Origin: Sphingobacterium bambusae | GTDB lineage: Bacteria; Bacteroidota; Bacteroidia; Sphingobacteriales; Sphingobacteriaceae | Assembly (NCBI RefSeq): GCF_033955345.1 | Contig: NZ_CP138332.1 | Location: 682,001-746,000 of the forward strand | Reading direction: 5' to 3' | DNA length: 64,000 bases | Shown: piece by piece, positions 55,233-64,000 of the stretch | Layout: each line of letters opens with the position of its first letter | Position numbering within the stretch: position 1 is the first letter of the stretch | The notes under the pieces: generated by a model | Told to the model about the DNA's origin: nothing | The model's input: only the letters and a program-made list of their open reading frames with translations | Database searches by the model: none | Made by a program: the position numbers and the translations under genes

Positions 55233-56744
55233 CTATCTACCTCCATATTGAAATTCATTCTCGGGCATATCGAAGACATACCATTCCTTGTTCCATACGC
55301 CCCAGTCAAACAATTCGTTGAGTTGAGGTTTGCTAAGATCTTTACGCTTGCAATAATACCATAGTTGCCCATCGCCCAAAAATTCCTTCTGGTACTCTTT
55401 AAGGATTTCATTGTCTTTATTCACATTAGTCAATGAAAGTATCGACGTTATTTTTCTAGCACTTCGTACCGTATTGAGATACTCAGACGCCTCTGCAAGG
55501 TCTTCCGTGCACTCAGCGGCTATATAATACATTTCCGAAATACGAATCAATGGTATCTGTTGTTTGTACCAAATGCTATTTCCTGCATTTTGAAGATATT
55601 TTGTGGGGAAGAAATAAGTCCTACTATTTTCACTATTGACATATGCTGTGAAAAAATATTGATTTCGAATATCCTCGGTATTGTCCTCATATATCGTTGT
55701 ACGATTTTGCTGGGATACGACCAATCTTGTTGCCGCAGAGCTACCTCCAGCCGTAAAATAGAGCGGTGCATAATCTTCGAGGAGTGGGTTATTTAACGCG
55801 AAGATATGTTCAGTTGTAAATGTACGGTCTCGGGCCGTATTTCCTTCAACAATGATATTTTGTGGATTTGCAACCCAAGGAAATTTTGCGGACTGAGCAT
55901 CAATAGCTATACGCGCATACTTAGCAGCGTTGATTTTATCATTTTTCCAAAGGTATACACGCGCCAAGGTGGCGGCAACAGCGTAATAGTTAAAGCGGTA
56001 ACGTCTGTTATGGTATGAGGAAAGTGTAGAGGATGGCGATGCAGGAGCCAATATATTATTTGGATTCTCTCCAGTACGAATAGGATCTTGATCCATGAGT
56101 GCAAGTGACTTTTGCAAATCTTCAATAATACGATCTGTCGCCTGAGTAACCGTCAATCGCTGAGTAACTATTGAGCTCAAGGTATCAACATACGGAATGG
56201 ATAACGCTTGTTGATCAGATAAAAAAGAAGGCCCATACATCCGTAGGAGATCAAAGTGCAAAAAGGCTCGTAATCCCAATGCTTCACCTTTGATCAATCT
56301 GTAATTGTCTCCGGTGAAAACACTTTGACGACTGTCGATGTTCATCAGTACATTATTAAGATTGGCTATCTGACTATACAATCCTGTCCAAAAGTTATTG
56401 ATAATATTTACGACAGTTTCATCCTTATTGGCATTGTTACGCTTATAAGGATAGTTAGTACGGATTTTACCATAGGCCTGCGTACCTCCATCTTGTGGAG
56501 TGTAATAGCCAGCCATCACGTCCAATACCCCAAAAGTCAACTCTCTACCATACAATTGTGTAGCATTCATACTCCCATAAACGCCGATCATTGCTTGACT
56601 AAAACCGGTTTCTGTAGAAAACACACGGTCAAATTGATCTTCGGTTATGGGTCTGACATCCATCCATTTTTGGCAAGATGAAAATGACAAAAATGTCAAC
56701 AACGGAAGCATTATATATAGTTTAATATTTTTTTTCATATTCAA
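55233..56744 (-). CDS. RagB/SusD family outer-membrane lipoprotein (locus B)
   Basis: A 503-residue lipoprotein, C24 in FSSCQKWMD. SusD landmarks: TETGFSQAMIGVYGSM, GLRAFLHFDLLRMYGP, LIRISEMYYIAAEC and a terminal FQYGGR. Starts six bases after the SusC stop. It forms the ligand-binding lid over the SusC barrel. Confidence 0.93.
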   Translation of the reverse strand: MNMKKNIKLYIMLPLLTFLSFSSCQKWMDVRPITEDQFDRVFSTETGFSQAMIGVYGSMNATQLYGRELTFGVLDVMAGYYTPQDGGTQAYGKIRTNYPYKRNNANKDETVVNIINNFWTGLYSQIANLNNVLMNIDSRQSVFTGDNYRLIKGEALGLRAFLHFDLLRMYGPSFLSDQQALSIPYVDTLSSIVTQRLTVTQATDRIIEDLQKSLALMDQDPIRTGENPNNILAPASPSSTLSSYHNRRYRFNYYAVAATLARVYLWKNDKINAAKYARIAIDAQSAKFPWVANPQNIIVEGNTARDRTFTTEHIFALNNPLLEDYAPLYFTAGGSSAATRLVVSQQNRTTIYEDNTEDIRNQYFFTAYVNSENSRTYFFPTKYLQNAGNSIWYKQQIPLIRISEMYYIAAECTEDLAEASEYLNTVRSARKITSILSLTNVNKDNEILKEYQKEFLGDGQLWYYCKRKDLSKPQLNELFDWGVWNKEWYVFDMPENEFQYGGR

Positions 56745-56750
56745 AAAGCT

Positions 56751-59700
56751 TTAAAATGTTGCATTGATCGCAAATGAAAAGTTACGTGCAAATGGATAGC
56801 TAGTACCACGCTCAATGTCAATTGAGGATAGTCTTAAGACTTCATTACTATAGACTGTAGCCCTTAAGCGCTCTAAACCTAAACGCTTCAAAAAGACTTG
56901 TGATTGGACATCATAACTTAAATTGATCGTTGAGAAATAAAACTCATTATTTCGTTGAACAAACCTTGTTGTAGGGTTTGTGAAGACCATGGCTTGGCTT
57001 CCCATTCCAACTTGCGGCGCTCTGTAAATGGCATTATCTCCAGGTTGACGCCAAGCGTCTAAAATCCGTATGTCTAGGTTGCCTTTTCCATTAATATTTT
57101 CCACGCGATCTACAAGTGTGCTGTTATACAATTTTCCTCCAAATCTGTATGTGCCTGTCAACGATAATATCAATCCTTTATAGCCCGCACTGACATTTAC
57201 GTTGCCATTTAATTTGGGTTGTTGATCACCAGCTACAATTAAATCAGCGGAGGACCAAATATCTGTCAAATATCCAGCGCGATCAAGGAATACCTCATTA
57301 CCATTAGCTGGATTGATACCTAATGACCGAACAGCCCAAATAGCATCCATTGACTGCCCCTGTACGAAACGTGCGACGGGCTTACTATATTTAGTTTCAT
57401 TACCACCGTCCAAAATTTTGTCTACATTCTCATTGTAGGAAGTAAATGCACCAGAAAGCTTTTTTAGGACATTCTTATTCTTAGTCGCTCCAACAGCGAT
57501 ATTCAAAAACGACTTAGTTTCTGCATGATTAAACGCCTGATAACGGATATTGGCTTCAAAACCACTGTTCTCAACTTGGCCAATATTAGCCATATAGGTA
57601 GGAAATCCCGTTGAGGGAGCTGCCTCCATAGAAGTAACTTGGTCATTTGTTGTTTGACGATAGAAATCGACTCGAGCTGAGAATTTGCTTTCCCAAATTG
57701 CTAAATCAGCACCTGCATTATAATCCATTTTCTTTTGCCATCTCAGATCTGGATTTGGTAAAGCTGATAATACAATACCGCGTTGACCATTATATAGATT
57801 CGGAAGATATGTGCCTAAAGCCATGATTGCGCTATAGTTGCTATTTTGCGAGCCTGTGTAACCTACGGACCCCCTAATTCTTAGCTCGCTAAAACCTAGT
57901 TCTTTTATAAAAGCTTCACGATGAAAGTTGTAACTCGTACCCACCGACCAAAAGTTTCCCCAACGCGCATTAGCTCCATACTGCGAAGAACCTTGTGTAC
58001 GATAAGATGCATCGATATTGAAACGTTGATCGAAGGAATAATTAAAAATACCCACTACACCAACTGTACGAGCCCAGCTATCCGAGCCCCCCGGTTTCGC
58101 TGCTCTTTGATACGATGAGGCTAAAGAAATGTCCGTAGCAAAATCGTTAGCAAATCCTTCGGCAATGAAAGAATTGTTTCTACTTTGTTGGTCATTCGTG
58201 TTTAATGTAACACTTCCCGTCAAGATATTACGGCCAATAGTATTAGTATAGTTTACACTGGTATTGGTTTCCAAATTTCGAATAGTTCCGTTTCCAGTTG
58301 TCCATTGCCCTTTGTACGGTGCCAGCTCACTATTGCTATCGTAGTTGATAAAATTGGTGTGACTGGGCGGTATAAAACGATCAGACGAATTGCGCTGTTG
58401 CGTAAAGCCTAGGCTAGCAGTGACCCTCCAGTTGTTGTCCATGCGATATTCGGCATAAAAGTTATCAACGAATTGAAGATATTTGTTTTGGTCAATTGTA
58501 TTTAAACTAGCGTTGTACAATGGGTTGTAAAAAACTTCAGCGCCAGAATAAGTAGCAGTAGCGGGATAAAATCCAGCAATTTTCGCCAATTTTCCGTCCT
58601 TGTCATATGGGCTGTAATAAGGGTTTAAGCCAACATACTCCGAAAAAGAACCATAAGGAGAATTTTTACCTAAATTATTTGAATATTCTAAAGTGTTTCG
58701 AATAATCAAATTTTTGTATCGGTAAGATAATATATTGTTGATTGTGGTGGTCGTTCTATTAGAACCTTTCATTGCACCTACAATATCATTGTAATTTAAT
58801 GAAGCGGAGTAGCGAAAAGCCTCATCCCCCCCATCTACATTTAGTGAGTGCTGTTGCCCGACGCCAACTTGTAAAGGTTGGGAAAGCCAATAGGTATCGA
58901 CTCCTTGCAGATATACTTTTTGGTAATATTCATTGTATATACTTTCTCGGTAATTATTCACGTCAGGAAATGAGGAATTCCACATATTATGGTCCTTTTC
59001 CCATTGCAGTTTTTCTTTCGCATCCATGAGTTTATATCCTGTCAAGTCTGGAGCTTCTAAGTTTAATTTACCATTGTAATTAATACGTACCCTACCAGCC
59101 TCTGGCTGAATTGACTCGATGACCACAACGCCGTTACCCGCTTTAGCCCCGTAAATCGCCTTGGCTGTTGCATCTTTAAGTATCGTGACACTCTTAACAC
59201 GATTCATATCCATATCATAAATACGTTGAACTGTAGTCTCGAAACCATCTAGTATAAATAGAGGCATATTTGGCGTTCCGTCAAACTCACCTGTCAGGTT
59301 AGGAATACTAGATTTACCGCGAAGCACTAAATCGGGCATATTGTTTGGATTAGATCCCATTTCTAGGTTTTCCATCAAACGGAATGCGGGATCGATATTC
59401 TTCAAACTTTGCAAAATATTCTGATTACCGTTTTGTAATAACTGAGCACCGGTCACCGTATTTGCGGCTCCTGTAAAAGTTTCCCGCTTACGATCGACAA
59501 ATCCACTTTTGACAACCACTTCTTCCAAATCGGATAAGTGTATGCGCAGAACTATTGTCCCGACATCTGGTTTTGCATTGACCCAGGTCGCCACATATCC
59601 GATCGCCGTTACAACGATTCGTCCATCACGAGGTACACCGAGAATAGTAAATTCACCATTTTTGTCTGTAGATACCTGTGCTATTGTTTTGTCATTAAAG

Positions 59701-60158
59701 GCAGCATACGCAGAGACCGTAATACCAACAAGTCCATTTCCCAGCGAATCGACCACACGACCCCTTACATCTATATCACCCTGTTTATCAACACCTTCTA
59801 CTTTCGAAATCTTCGCTCCTGTAGTCTTTGAAGAGGGGGAGTTGGGTCGGAGGATAATATTCCGACCTTCCTTACGATACGTCACGTTTTGATTTCTCAC
59901 TATAAGATCCAAAAAATTGTCCAATGGCATATTTTTCACGTCCATAGTAATTGGCTTTAATTGCTTCAATGCAGCAGAATTCCCCGATACGGCGTAGCCA
60001 GTTTGCTTGCGTACTGCCGAAGCGATCTCGCTCAGCGATAAATCACTTCCCTTTAGGGTGACGCTTTGTGAATAACTGTTCGCGTTCACATGTAGCAGTC
60101 CCAGAAGTATAAAAAAGAAGGTTAATTTCATCACATATAAAAAGTAATGCTTTTTCAT
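56751..60158 (-). CDS. SusC/RagA TonB-linked transporter with STN domain (locus B)
   Basis: A 1135-residue protein with a signal peptide (LTFFFILLGLLHVNANS), an STN domain (LSLSEIASAVRKQTGYAVSG), a carboxypeptidase-regulatory-like domain (RGVVDSLGNGLVGITVSAY, shown with one residue omitted), a plug (LFILDGFETTVQRIYDMDM, IYGAKAGNGVVVIE) and a barrel ending in FSFAINATF. The STN domain pairs it with the FecR upstream. It is much like the locus A SusC, including plug wording, so both probably import related ligands. Confidence 0.95.
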   Translation of the reverse strand: MKKHYFLYVMKLTFFFILLGLLHVNANSYSQSVTLKGSDLSLSEIASAVRKQTGYAVSGNSAALKQLKPITMDVKNMPLDNFLDLIVRNQNVTYRKEGRNIILRPNSPSSKTTGAKISKVEGVDKQGDIDVRGRVVDSLGNGLVGITVSAYAAFNDKTIAQVSTDKNGEFTILGVPRDGRIVVTAIGYVATWVNAKPDVGTIVLRIHLSDLEEVVVKSGFVDRKRETFTGAANTVTGAQLLQNGNQNILQSLKNIDPAFRLMENLEMGSNPNNMPDLVLRGKSSIPNLTGEFDGTPNMPLFILDGFETTVQRIYDMDMNRVKSVTILKDATAKAIYGAKAGNGVVVIESIQPEAGRVRINYNGKLNLEAPDLTGYKLMDAKEKLQWEKDHNMWNSSFPDVNNYRESIYNEYYQKVYLQGVDTYWLSQPLQVGVGQQHSLNVDGGDEAFRYSASLNYNDIVGAMKGSNRTTTTINNILSYRYKNLIIRNTLEYSNNLGKNSPYGSFSEYVGLNPYYSPYDKDGKLAKIAGFYPATATYSGAEVFYNPLYNASLNTIDQNKYLQFVDNFYAEYRMDNNWRVTASLGFTQQRNSSDRFIPPSHTNFINYDSNSELAPYKGQWTTGNGTIRNLETNTSVNYTNTIGRNILTGSVTLNTNDQQSRNNSFIAEGFANDFATDISLASSYQRAAKPGGSDSWARTVGVVGIFNYSFDQRFNIDASYRTQGSSQYGANARWGNFWSVGTSYNFHREAFIKELGFSELRIRGSVGYTGSQNSNYSAIMALGTYLPNLYNGQRGIVLSALPNPDLRWQKKMDYNAGADLAIWESKFSARVDFYRQTTNDQVTSMEAAPSTGFPTYMANIGQVENSGFEANIRYQAFNHAETKSFLNIAVGATKNKNVLKKLSGAFTSYNENVDKILDGGNETKYSKPVARFVQGQSMDAIWAVRSLGINPANGNEVFLDRAGYLTDIWSSADLIVAGDQQPKLNGNVNVSAGYKGLILSLTGTYRFGGKLYNSTLVDRVENINGKGNLDIRILDAWRQPGDNAIYRAPQVGMGSQAMVFTNPTTRFVQRNNEFYFSTINLSYDVQSQVFLKRLGLERLRATVYSNEVLRLSSIDIERGTSYPFARNFSFAINATF

Positions 60159-60213
60159 TAAATTTGTTACGGTTTGAATGAGTTAGTTAGTTTAACAATT
60201 GCAGACCATTTTA

Positions 60214-60244
60214 GGGGAGTGTTGGTAGCACTTCCCTTTTTTTT
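60214..60244 (+). terminator. Hairpin with T-run between FecR and SusC, locus B
   Basis: GGGGAGTG (60214-60221) pairs with CACTTCCC (60229-60236), with one G-T pair, and is followed on the + strand by eight T. It would end transcription reading rightward, toward FecR. For leftward transcription it is only a hairpin. Confidence 0.65.
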
Positions 60245-60292
60245 AAGACGCTGACCTCATACGTCTGTCAGTTAAAGGCTATCTGATATATC

Positions 60293-61417
60293 TTATTTTC
60301 TATAGCTGATTATTAATTTTCTGTCTGAAGTCACACGATACTTTATTTTATCACTCTCCAAAAGTCTTAAAACACTACCGAGATTTTCCGTCCGATATCC
60401 TTCTCCGAAAAACGTTTCTTCTGGTATATCGCTTTCGTAAACAATCTCCAAATTGTACCATCTTGATACGTCCTGCATGATTTCATCAAAAGTCTTTTCA
60501 TGAAAACTGAACAAGCCCGATCTCCATGCCAGAGCGTTATCGACATCTATCTTTTGCACTTGAATCTCTCCTTCATTCCATACACCTTGCTGGCCAGGAT
60601 TCAAAATCTTCTTCACTTTACTATTACCTGTGGCTCCTATCTCAACTCTACCCTCAATTAAAGTAGTCTTTGAAGCAGCAATGGGATACGCTTCGACATT
60701 AAAATGCGTACCTAGTACCGAAATAGTCTGCTCGGCAGTATTTACTAAAAAAGGTTTGCGAACTGGCTTGCCGCTATCCTCCGAGATCATGAACTGTGCT
60801 GCTACTTCGAAATAGCCTTCGCCTTCCAATTCAACTTCCCTTCGATCGCCTTCAAAACGCATAGGGTAACGCAGCGATGAGCCAGCATTTAGCCAAACTT
60901 TCGTCCCATCATCCAGTATAAGATGAAAGGTTGTACCCGTCGGTACTGTTAAAGTAAGCTGTAGATTACGTTTATCTTTTTGCAGTTCGCTAATAGTTGT
61001 ACCATCCGTGTATTGAATTGATTTACCCATGTTGATCCCGCCGTGTTCGACATGTAATGGTACAACAGTCCCATCGGCTAACCTAATGGTAACACCCTGA
61101 TCAGCCTGTGCAACGACGTCATCCAACCGCATTTGTTTATTATATAACAGAAAATCACCTTTCCACAACATTAGTATACCAAATATTAATACGGCAGCCG
61201 CATAGGGCAACCATTTTAGTATTTTGTTAGATTTAGGATTCAATCTTTGCCATACCACATCGGTATCGGCCAAAATCTCTTCCGCGGTATACTCTGGAAC
61301 GTCTTGATTTCGCTGAGCATCCCATGCGTACCAACTTTCTAGAAATGCTACATCATCATCTGTCGCTTTACCTTGGCGATAGCGCTCAACAATTTTTTTA
61401 ATATCCACCTTTTGCAT
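60293..61417 (-). CDS. FecR family anti-sigma factor (locus B)
   Basis: A 374-residue inner-membrane protein: cytoplasmic part (IKKIVERYRQGKATDDDVAF), membrane helix (YAAAVLIFGILMLW), FecR domain (LDDGTKVWLNAGSSLRYP, LEGEGYFEV) and DUF4974 (FDEIMQDVSRWYNLEIVY). It follows its sigma gene in the usual order. It should inhibit that sigma factor until the STN domain of SusC signals. Confidence 0.93.
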   Translation of the reverse strand: MQKVDIKKIVERYRQGKATDDDVAFLESWYAWDAQRNQDVPEYTAEEILADTDVVWQRLNPKSNKILKWLPYAAAVLIFGILMLWKGDFLLYNKQMRLDDVVAQADQGVTIRLADGTVVPLHVEHGGINMGKSIQYTDGTTISELQKDKRNLQLTLTVPTGTTFHLILDDGTKVWLNAGSSLRYPMRFEGDRREVELEGEGYFEVAAQFMISEDSGKPVRKPFLVNTAEQTISVLGTHFNVEAYPIAASKTTLIEGRVEIGATGNSKVKKILNPGQQGVWNEGEIQVQKIDVDNALAWRSGLFSFHEKTFDEIMQDVSRWYNLEIVYESDIPEETFFGEGYRTENLGSVLRLLESDKIKYRVTSDRKLIISYRK

Positions 61418-61593
61418 ATGATAAACTTAAGGTCAAATAGTCAGTTTAAATAGCTTTTTATTGCTAATATAATTTAAGACAAGAAAGAGGGGTGTAACAG
61501 GTAGTGAAAATTTAAAAAAAATAAAAAAATATCATAATGGATGATAAGATATGGCAATCATTACACGAGAGATGTGATAAAATGGCAACAAAA

Positions 61594-62196
61594 CTAATTG
61601 AATAACATAATTAAATAAACTATTATCCCAAGGCGCTTACGCAAAATTTTAAGGGCATTGGTTATATGTTTACTTACTGTCTGCTCAGACAAGCCCAATC
61701 GTTGCGCAATCTCTTGATGTGTAAGGTATTCTTTTCTACTGAGCTCAAAAACTTCACGCATTTTCGGGGATAAGCGTGCTACTTCATGTTCAATTAGGGC
61801 GGTTAACTGCTTTTCTCTAATTAAATGGTCGGCGACAGGTATCTGCTCGCTTGCGTACAATTCCATAGACATCATATACTTTTCCTTCACCTCTTGATGC
61901 ATAAGTTGATTCAAAGTTATATTAAGTACGGACTTATATAAAAAACCAGACAGATTTCTATTGATGGCCAAATCTCTGCGTTTAGTCCAAAGCATAGTGA
62001 AGACCTCTTGAACGACATCTTTAGCATCCTCTCTATCTTTCGTTTTTTGAAATGCATGGTGCAGCAGCGGAATAGCATAACGACGATATAGCTCGGTATA
62101 AGCATCATAATCGTCGGTTTGCACCAAAGCAACCAAATCCATATCGTTCAATCCTGTGTACATGTCGGTAGTTGATAAACAAAAATAGAAAGACAA
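61594..62196 (-). CDS. ECF-type RNA polymerase sigma-70 factor (locus B)
   Basis: Up to 200 residues; MYTGLNDMDLVALVQ (62163) is the likelier start. Region 2: AYTELYRRYAIPLLHHAF and REDAKDVVQEVFTMLW. Region 4: LSPKMREVFELSRKEYLT and EIAQRLGLSEQTVSKHI. First gene of locus B, 176 bases ahead of FecR. Confidence 0.92.
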   Translation of the reverse strand: MSFYFCLSTTDMYTGLNDMDLVALVQTDDYDAYTELYRRYAIPLLHHAFQKTKDREDAKDVVQEVFTMLWTKRRDLAINRNLSGFLYKSVLNITLNQLMHQEVKEKYMMSMELYASEQIPVADHLIREKQLTALIEHEVARLSPKMREVFELSRKEYLTHQEIAQRLGLSEQTVSKHITNALKILRKRLGIIVYLIMLFN

Positions 62197-62469
62197 TTAT
62201 ACAAAAGCAACCTCTATATAAAAACAGGTTTCTTGTAATACGTTTTACATACTCGATTTAGTTTAATGATTTGCCCGATGGTCGGGAGCAGTCAGTAGAT
62301 GTATATGTTAAATACATACAACCTTGAAGCGCACTCCTAGATGATGTCGCATCACTCGTATTTTAGCGTGCGCTGTTAACAATTTGAAGCTTCAAAAAAA
62401 GAATAATGCTCAGAAGCTTACCAAACGCTAATATTAACTAAATTTAGAAGATTCGTCGACCGGAAAAAA

Positions 62470-62500
62470 TGATTATTTCAGTATCAAACAATTATATTTG
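62470..62500 (+). promoter_or_regulatory. Probable Bacteroidota promoter for the third sigma gene
   Basis: TATATTTG (62493-62500) fits the TAnnTTTG -7 box, with a TTTC about 15 bases upstream near the expected -33 element. It lies 21 bases before the proposed TTG start, in the 320-base gap between two divergent sigma genes. Confidence 0.5.
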
Positions 62501-62521
62501 CAAAGTTAATCACGATCAAAA

Positions 62522-63112
62522 TTGGCCATCTTCAGATTAGATAATGAATTGGATTTGCTCGAAAGGGTTGCTATGAAGGATGAAGAAGCTTTCAACAAGA
62601 TCTACAACTTTTATTGTGACCGGGTCTATGCTTTTTCTCGACGGATTCTGCAGAATGATTTCTTGGCCGAAGAGGTAGTGCAAGATGTATTTACAAAATT
62701 TTGGCAATACGATCAGCTTGCCGAAATTGAAGATCTGTATCTGTGGATAAGAGCCTTGGCTCGCAACCAATCCCTCAAGATCCTTCGTCGGCAGGCTGTA
62801 GAGGTTCGAGCTGGGGTTGAACTGGCCAAAACATGGGTGGAGCATGGAGATCTGCTGAACGATCAAGTAAGCTACCGAGAGACCAAACGCTTGTTGGATA
62901 AGTCTGTAAATAACCTCTCCGATCAGCAGCGAAAGGTGTACTTTCTCTGTCATGTAGAAGGACTATCCTATGAAGAAGCTGCTAAAAAGCTGGGCGTTTC
63001 TAAAAATACGCTCAAAACACACTTGAAAGCCGCATTAAAACATATTCGAAAGGACTTGCTTGCAGGGGATCGCCTGACAGCGATTTTATGTATCATGGGA
63101 CTACTTCGCTAA
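62522..63112 (+). CDS. ECF-type RNA polymerase sigma-70 factor (third locus)
   Basis: 196 residues if it starts at the TTG at 62522 (MAIFRLDNELDLLERV). The first in-frame ATG is at 62570 (MKDEEAFNKIYNF), which would leave region 2 nearly at the N-terminus, so the TTG start is preferred. Region 2: AFNKIYNFYCDRVYAFSRR and LAEEVVQDVFTKFWQY. Region 4: LSDQQRKVYFLCHVEGLSY and EAAKKLGVSKNTLKTHL. It pairs with the FecR that follows and lies divergent from locus B. Confidence 0.9.
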   Translation: MAIFRLDNELDLLERVAMKDEEAFNKIYNFYCDRVYAFSRRILQNDFLAEEVVQDVFTKFWQYDQLAEIEDLYLWIRALARNQSLKILRRQAVEVRAGVELAKTWVEHGDLLNDQVSYRETKRLLDKSVNNLSDQQRKVYFLCHVEGLSYEEAAKKLGVSKNTLKTHLKAALKHIRKDLLAGDRLTAILCIMGLLR

Positions 63113-63242
63113 TGAATTCCTCTATTCAGTGAGGTTTTATTGATTCTTTAATAATTATTTTACATTTTCTTTGCTTTTTTTTAAAATAGACTCACCCTCG
63201 GGGATGGGGTTAGGGATCATATAGGTAAAGGGGACTATATTT

Positions 63243-64000
63243 ATGGATAATCGTCTACGATATTTACTAGATCGCTACTGCGAGGGAAGCGTCACGGAAA
63301 GTGAGCTTGCCGAATTTTATAATATTCTAGTGCAGCGGGGAGACCATCAGGAACTAAAGGATTTGCTAGATGAAAATTTTGATCAGCAATCCATTTCATC
63401 TATCCCACTAGATCGTAAAGAGTTTATTCGAGGTCTGATCGTGAATTCTGGTAAACCTAAGGCAAGGAGGCTTGTATTTAATCATTTCTTTCGGTATGCT
63501 GCCGCAGTGCTGATCTTGGCAAGTGCTATTGGCACTTATTACTGGCAGCGCGAGGCTATGGAAATCGAAGTCGTACCTTCTACAGTATCGCGGTTTTCAA
63601 ATAAGACCTTGAATCTTCCGGACGGGACGGTTGTTATCCTGAAAAAGGATGCAACTTTGCAGTTGGGAAGTACATTTGGTACAACCGATAGGGCTGTATT
63701 TCTTCGCGGAGAAGCATATTTCAGCGTAGCCAAAGATAGCGTACATTCCTTTGTTGTTAATACCCCGCATGGTATAGCAGCACGAGTGCTCGGTACTAAA
63801 TTTAATGTCAGGGCTGATTCGGATAAGCAAGTGGAAGTAACCGTGAGCGAGGGACGTGTACAGGTCGAATCTGGTAAAAGGGTCTTAAAAGTACTGGGCG
63901 CGGATCAGCAGTTAGTTTATTCAACACAAGACCATCGATTTGCAGAGAAAAAGGTCGACGCCTCAAAAATTGTTTCTTGGCAAACAAAGGACTTGTACTT
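63243..64000 (+). CDS. FecR family anti-sigma factor (partial, cut by window end)
   Basis: The ATG at 63243 starts MDNRLRYLLDRYCEGSVTES. A membrane helix (YAAAVLILASAIGTYYW) and the FecR domain (LPDGTVVILKKDATLQLG, LRGEAYFSVAKDSVHSF, GIAARVLGTKFNVRA) follow. The frame is open at the window edge at residue 252, and the C-terminal DUF4974 is only beginning. It starts 130 bases after the third sigma gene. A SusC gene is expected just beyond the window. Confidence 0.9.
   Translation, partial: MDNRLRYLLDRYCEGSVTESELAEFYNILVQRGDHQELKDLLDENFDQQSISSIPLDRKEFIRGLIVNSGKPKARRLVFNHFFRYAAAVLILASAIGTYYWQREAMEIEVVPSTVSRFSNKTLNLPDGTVVILKKDATLQLGSTFGTTDRAVFLRGEAYFSVAKDSVHSFVVNTPHGIAARVLGTKFNVRADSDKQVEVTVSEGRVQVESGKRVLKVLGADQQLVYSTQDHRFAEKKVDASKIVSWQTKDLY

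Noticed and set aside
22690..60207. Shared CAATTrCAGACC upstream of both SusC genes as a sigma-factor promoter
   Set aside because: It matches at 22690-22701 and 60196-60207, but the distances to the start codons (about 135 and 38 bases) differ too much; possibly chance.
1..64000. CRISPR array, tRNA, rRNA or prophage
   Set aside because: No regularly spaced repeats, no clover-leaf sequence and no phage structural or packaging genes were seen by eye.

Overview
The window is AT-rich Bacteroidota DNA, most likely from a Sphingobacteriaceae member such as Sphingobacterium or Pedobacter. The signs are SusC/SusD pairs with N-terminal STN domains, FecR anti-sigma and ECF sigma pairs, DUF4843 and PKD-like lipoproteins, and TAnnTTTG-type promoter boxes. 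No sequence search was possible, so family calls rest on motifs I can read. I saw no tRNA, rRNA, CRISPR array or phage structural gene.

Layout. (1) 1-8 kb is an accessory region: a ThiF/E1-like protein, a RadC/JAB protein, an FRG-domain protein, a zinc ribbon protein, a CPBP protease and an MBOAT-like membrane protein, separated by long gene-poor stretches. (2) 7.3-9.1 kb holds fused, broken IS3 and IS256 remnants. (3) 9.2-24.7 kb is locus A, read leftward from FecR: FecR, SusC, SusD, DUF4843, PKD-like lipoprotein, double-thioredoxin TlpA, BNR protein, and a frameshifted M16 peptidase, with the ECF sigma gene divergent. (4) 24.7-27.3 kb is an IS481 element, an IS256 copy and a second IS481 end. 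(5) 27.4-35 kb has small remnants, a TolC/RND/HlyD efflux operon and an AraC regulator. (6) 35.3-45.7 kb is a rightward array of SDR/NmrA oxidoreductases with AraC, Crp/Fnr and TetR regulators, a broken MBL hydrolase and several gene stubs. (7) 45.7-62.2 kb is locus B, a paralogue of locus A in nearly the same order: sigma, FecR, SusC, SusD, DUF4843, PKD-like, TlpA, FG-GAP/DsbD-like, thioredoxin-fold protein, M16. (8) 62.5-64 kb starts a third sigma/FecR pair, cut by the window edge.

Loci A and B look like one kind of module: a sigma/FecR/STN-SusC signalling relay, an outer-membrane SusCD (RagAB-like) importer, surface lipoproteins, envelope thiol-redox proteins and a secreted zinc peptidase. 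I infer uptake and breakdown of a peptide or protein substrate, possibly one with disulfides. The most unusual parts are the redox proteins: a two-thioredoxin fusion in A, an FG-GAP protein ending in a DsbD-alpha-like Cys pair in B, and a thioredoxin-fold protein in B that has lost both active-site cysteines.

A second theme is decay. At least eight reading frames, in IS elements and ordinary genes, carry in-frame stops (TAA, TAG and TGA), and several others are frameshifted or reduced to stubs, while the large loci are otherwise open. A third is regulation: repeated operator-like sites precede the SDR genes, the Crp/Fnr gene and the efflux operon.
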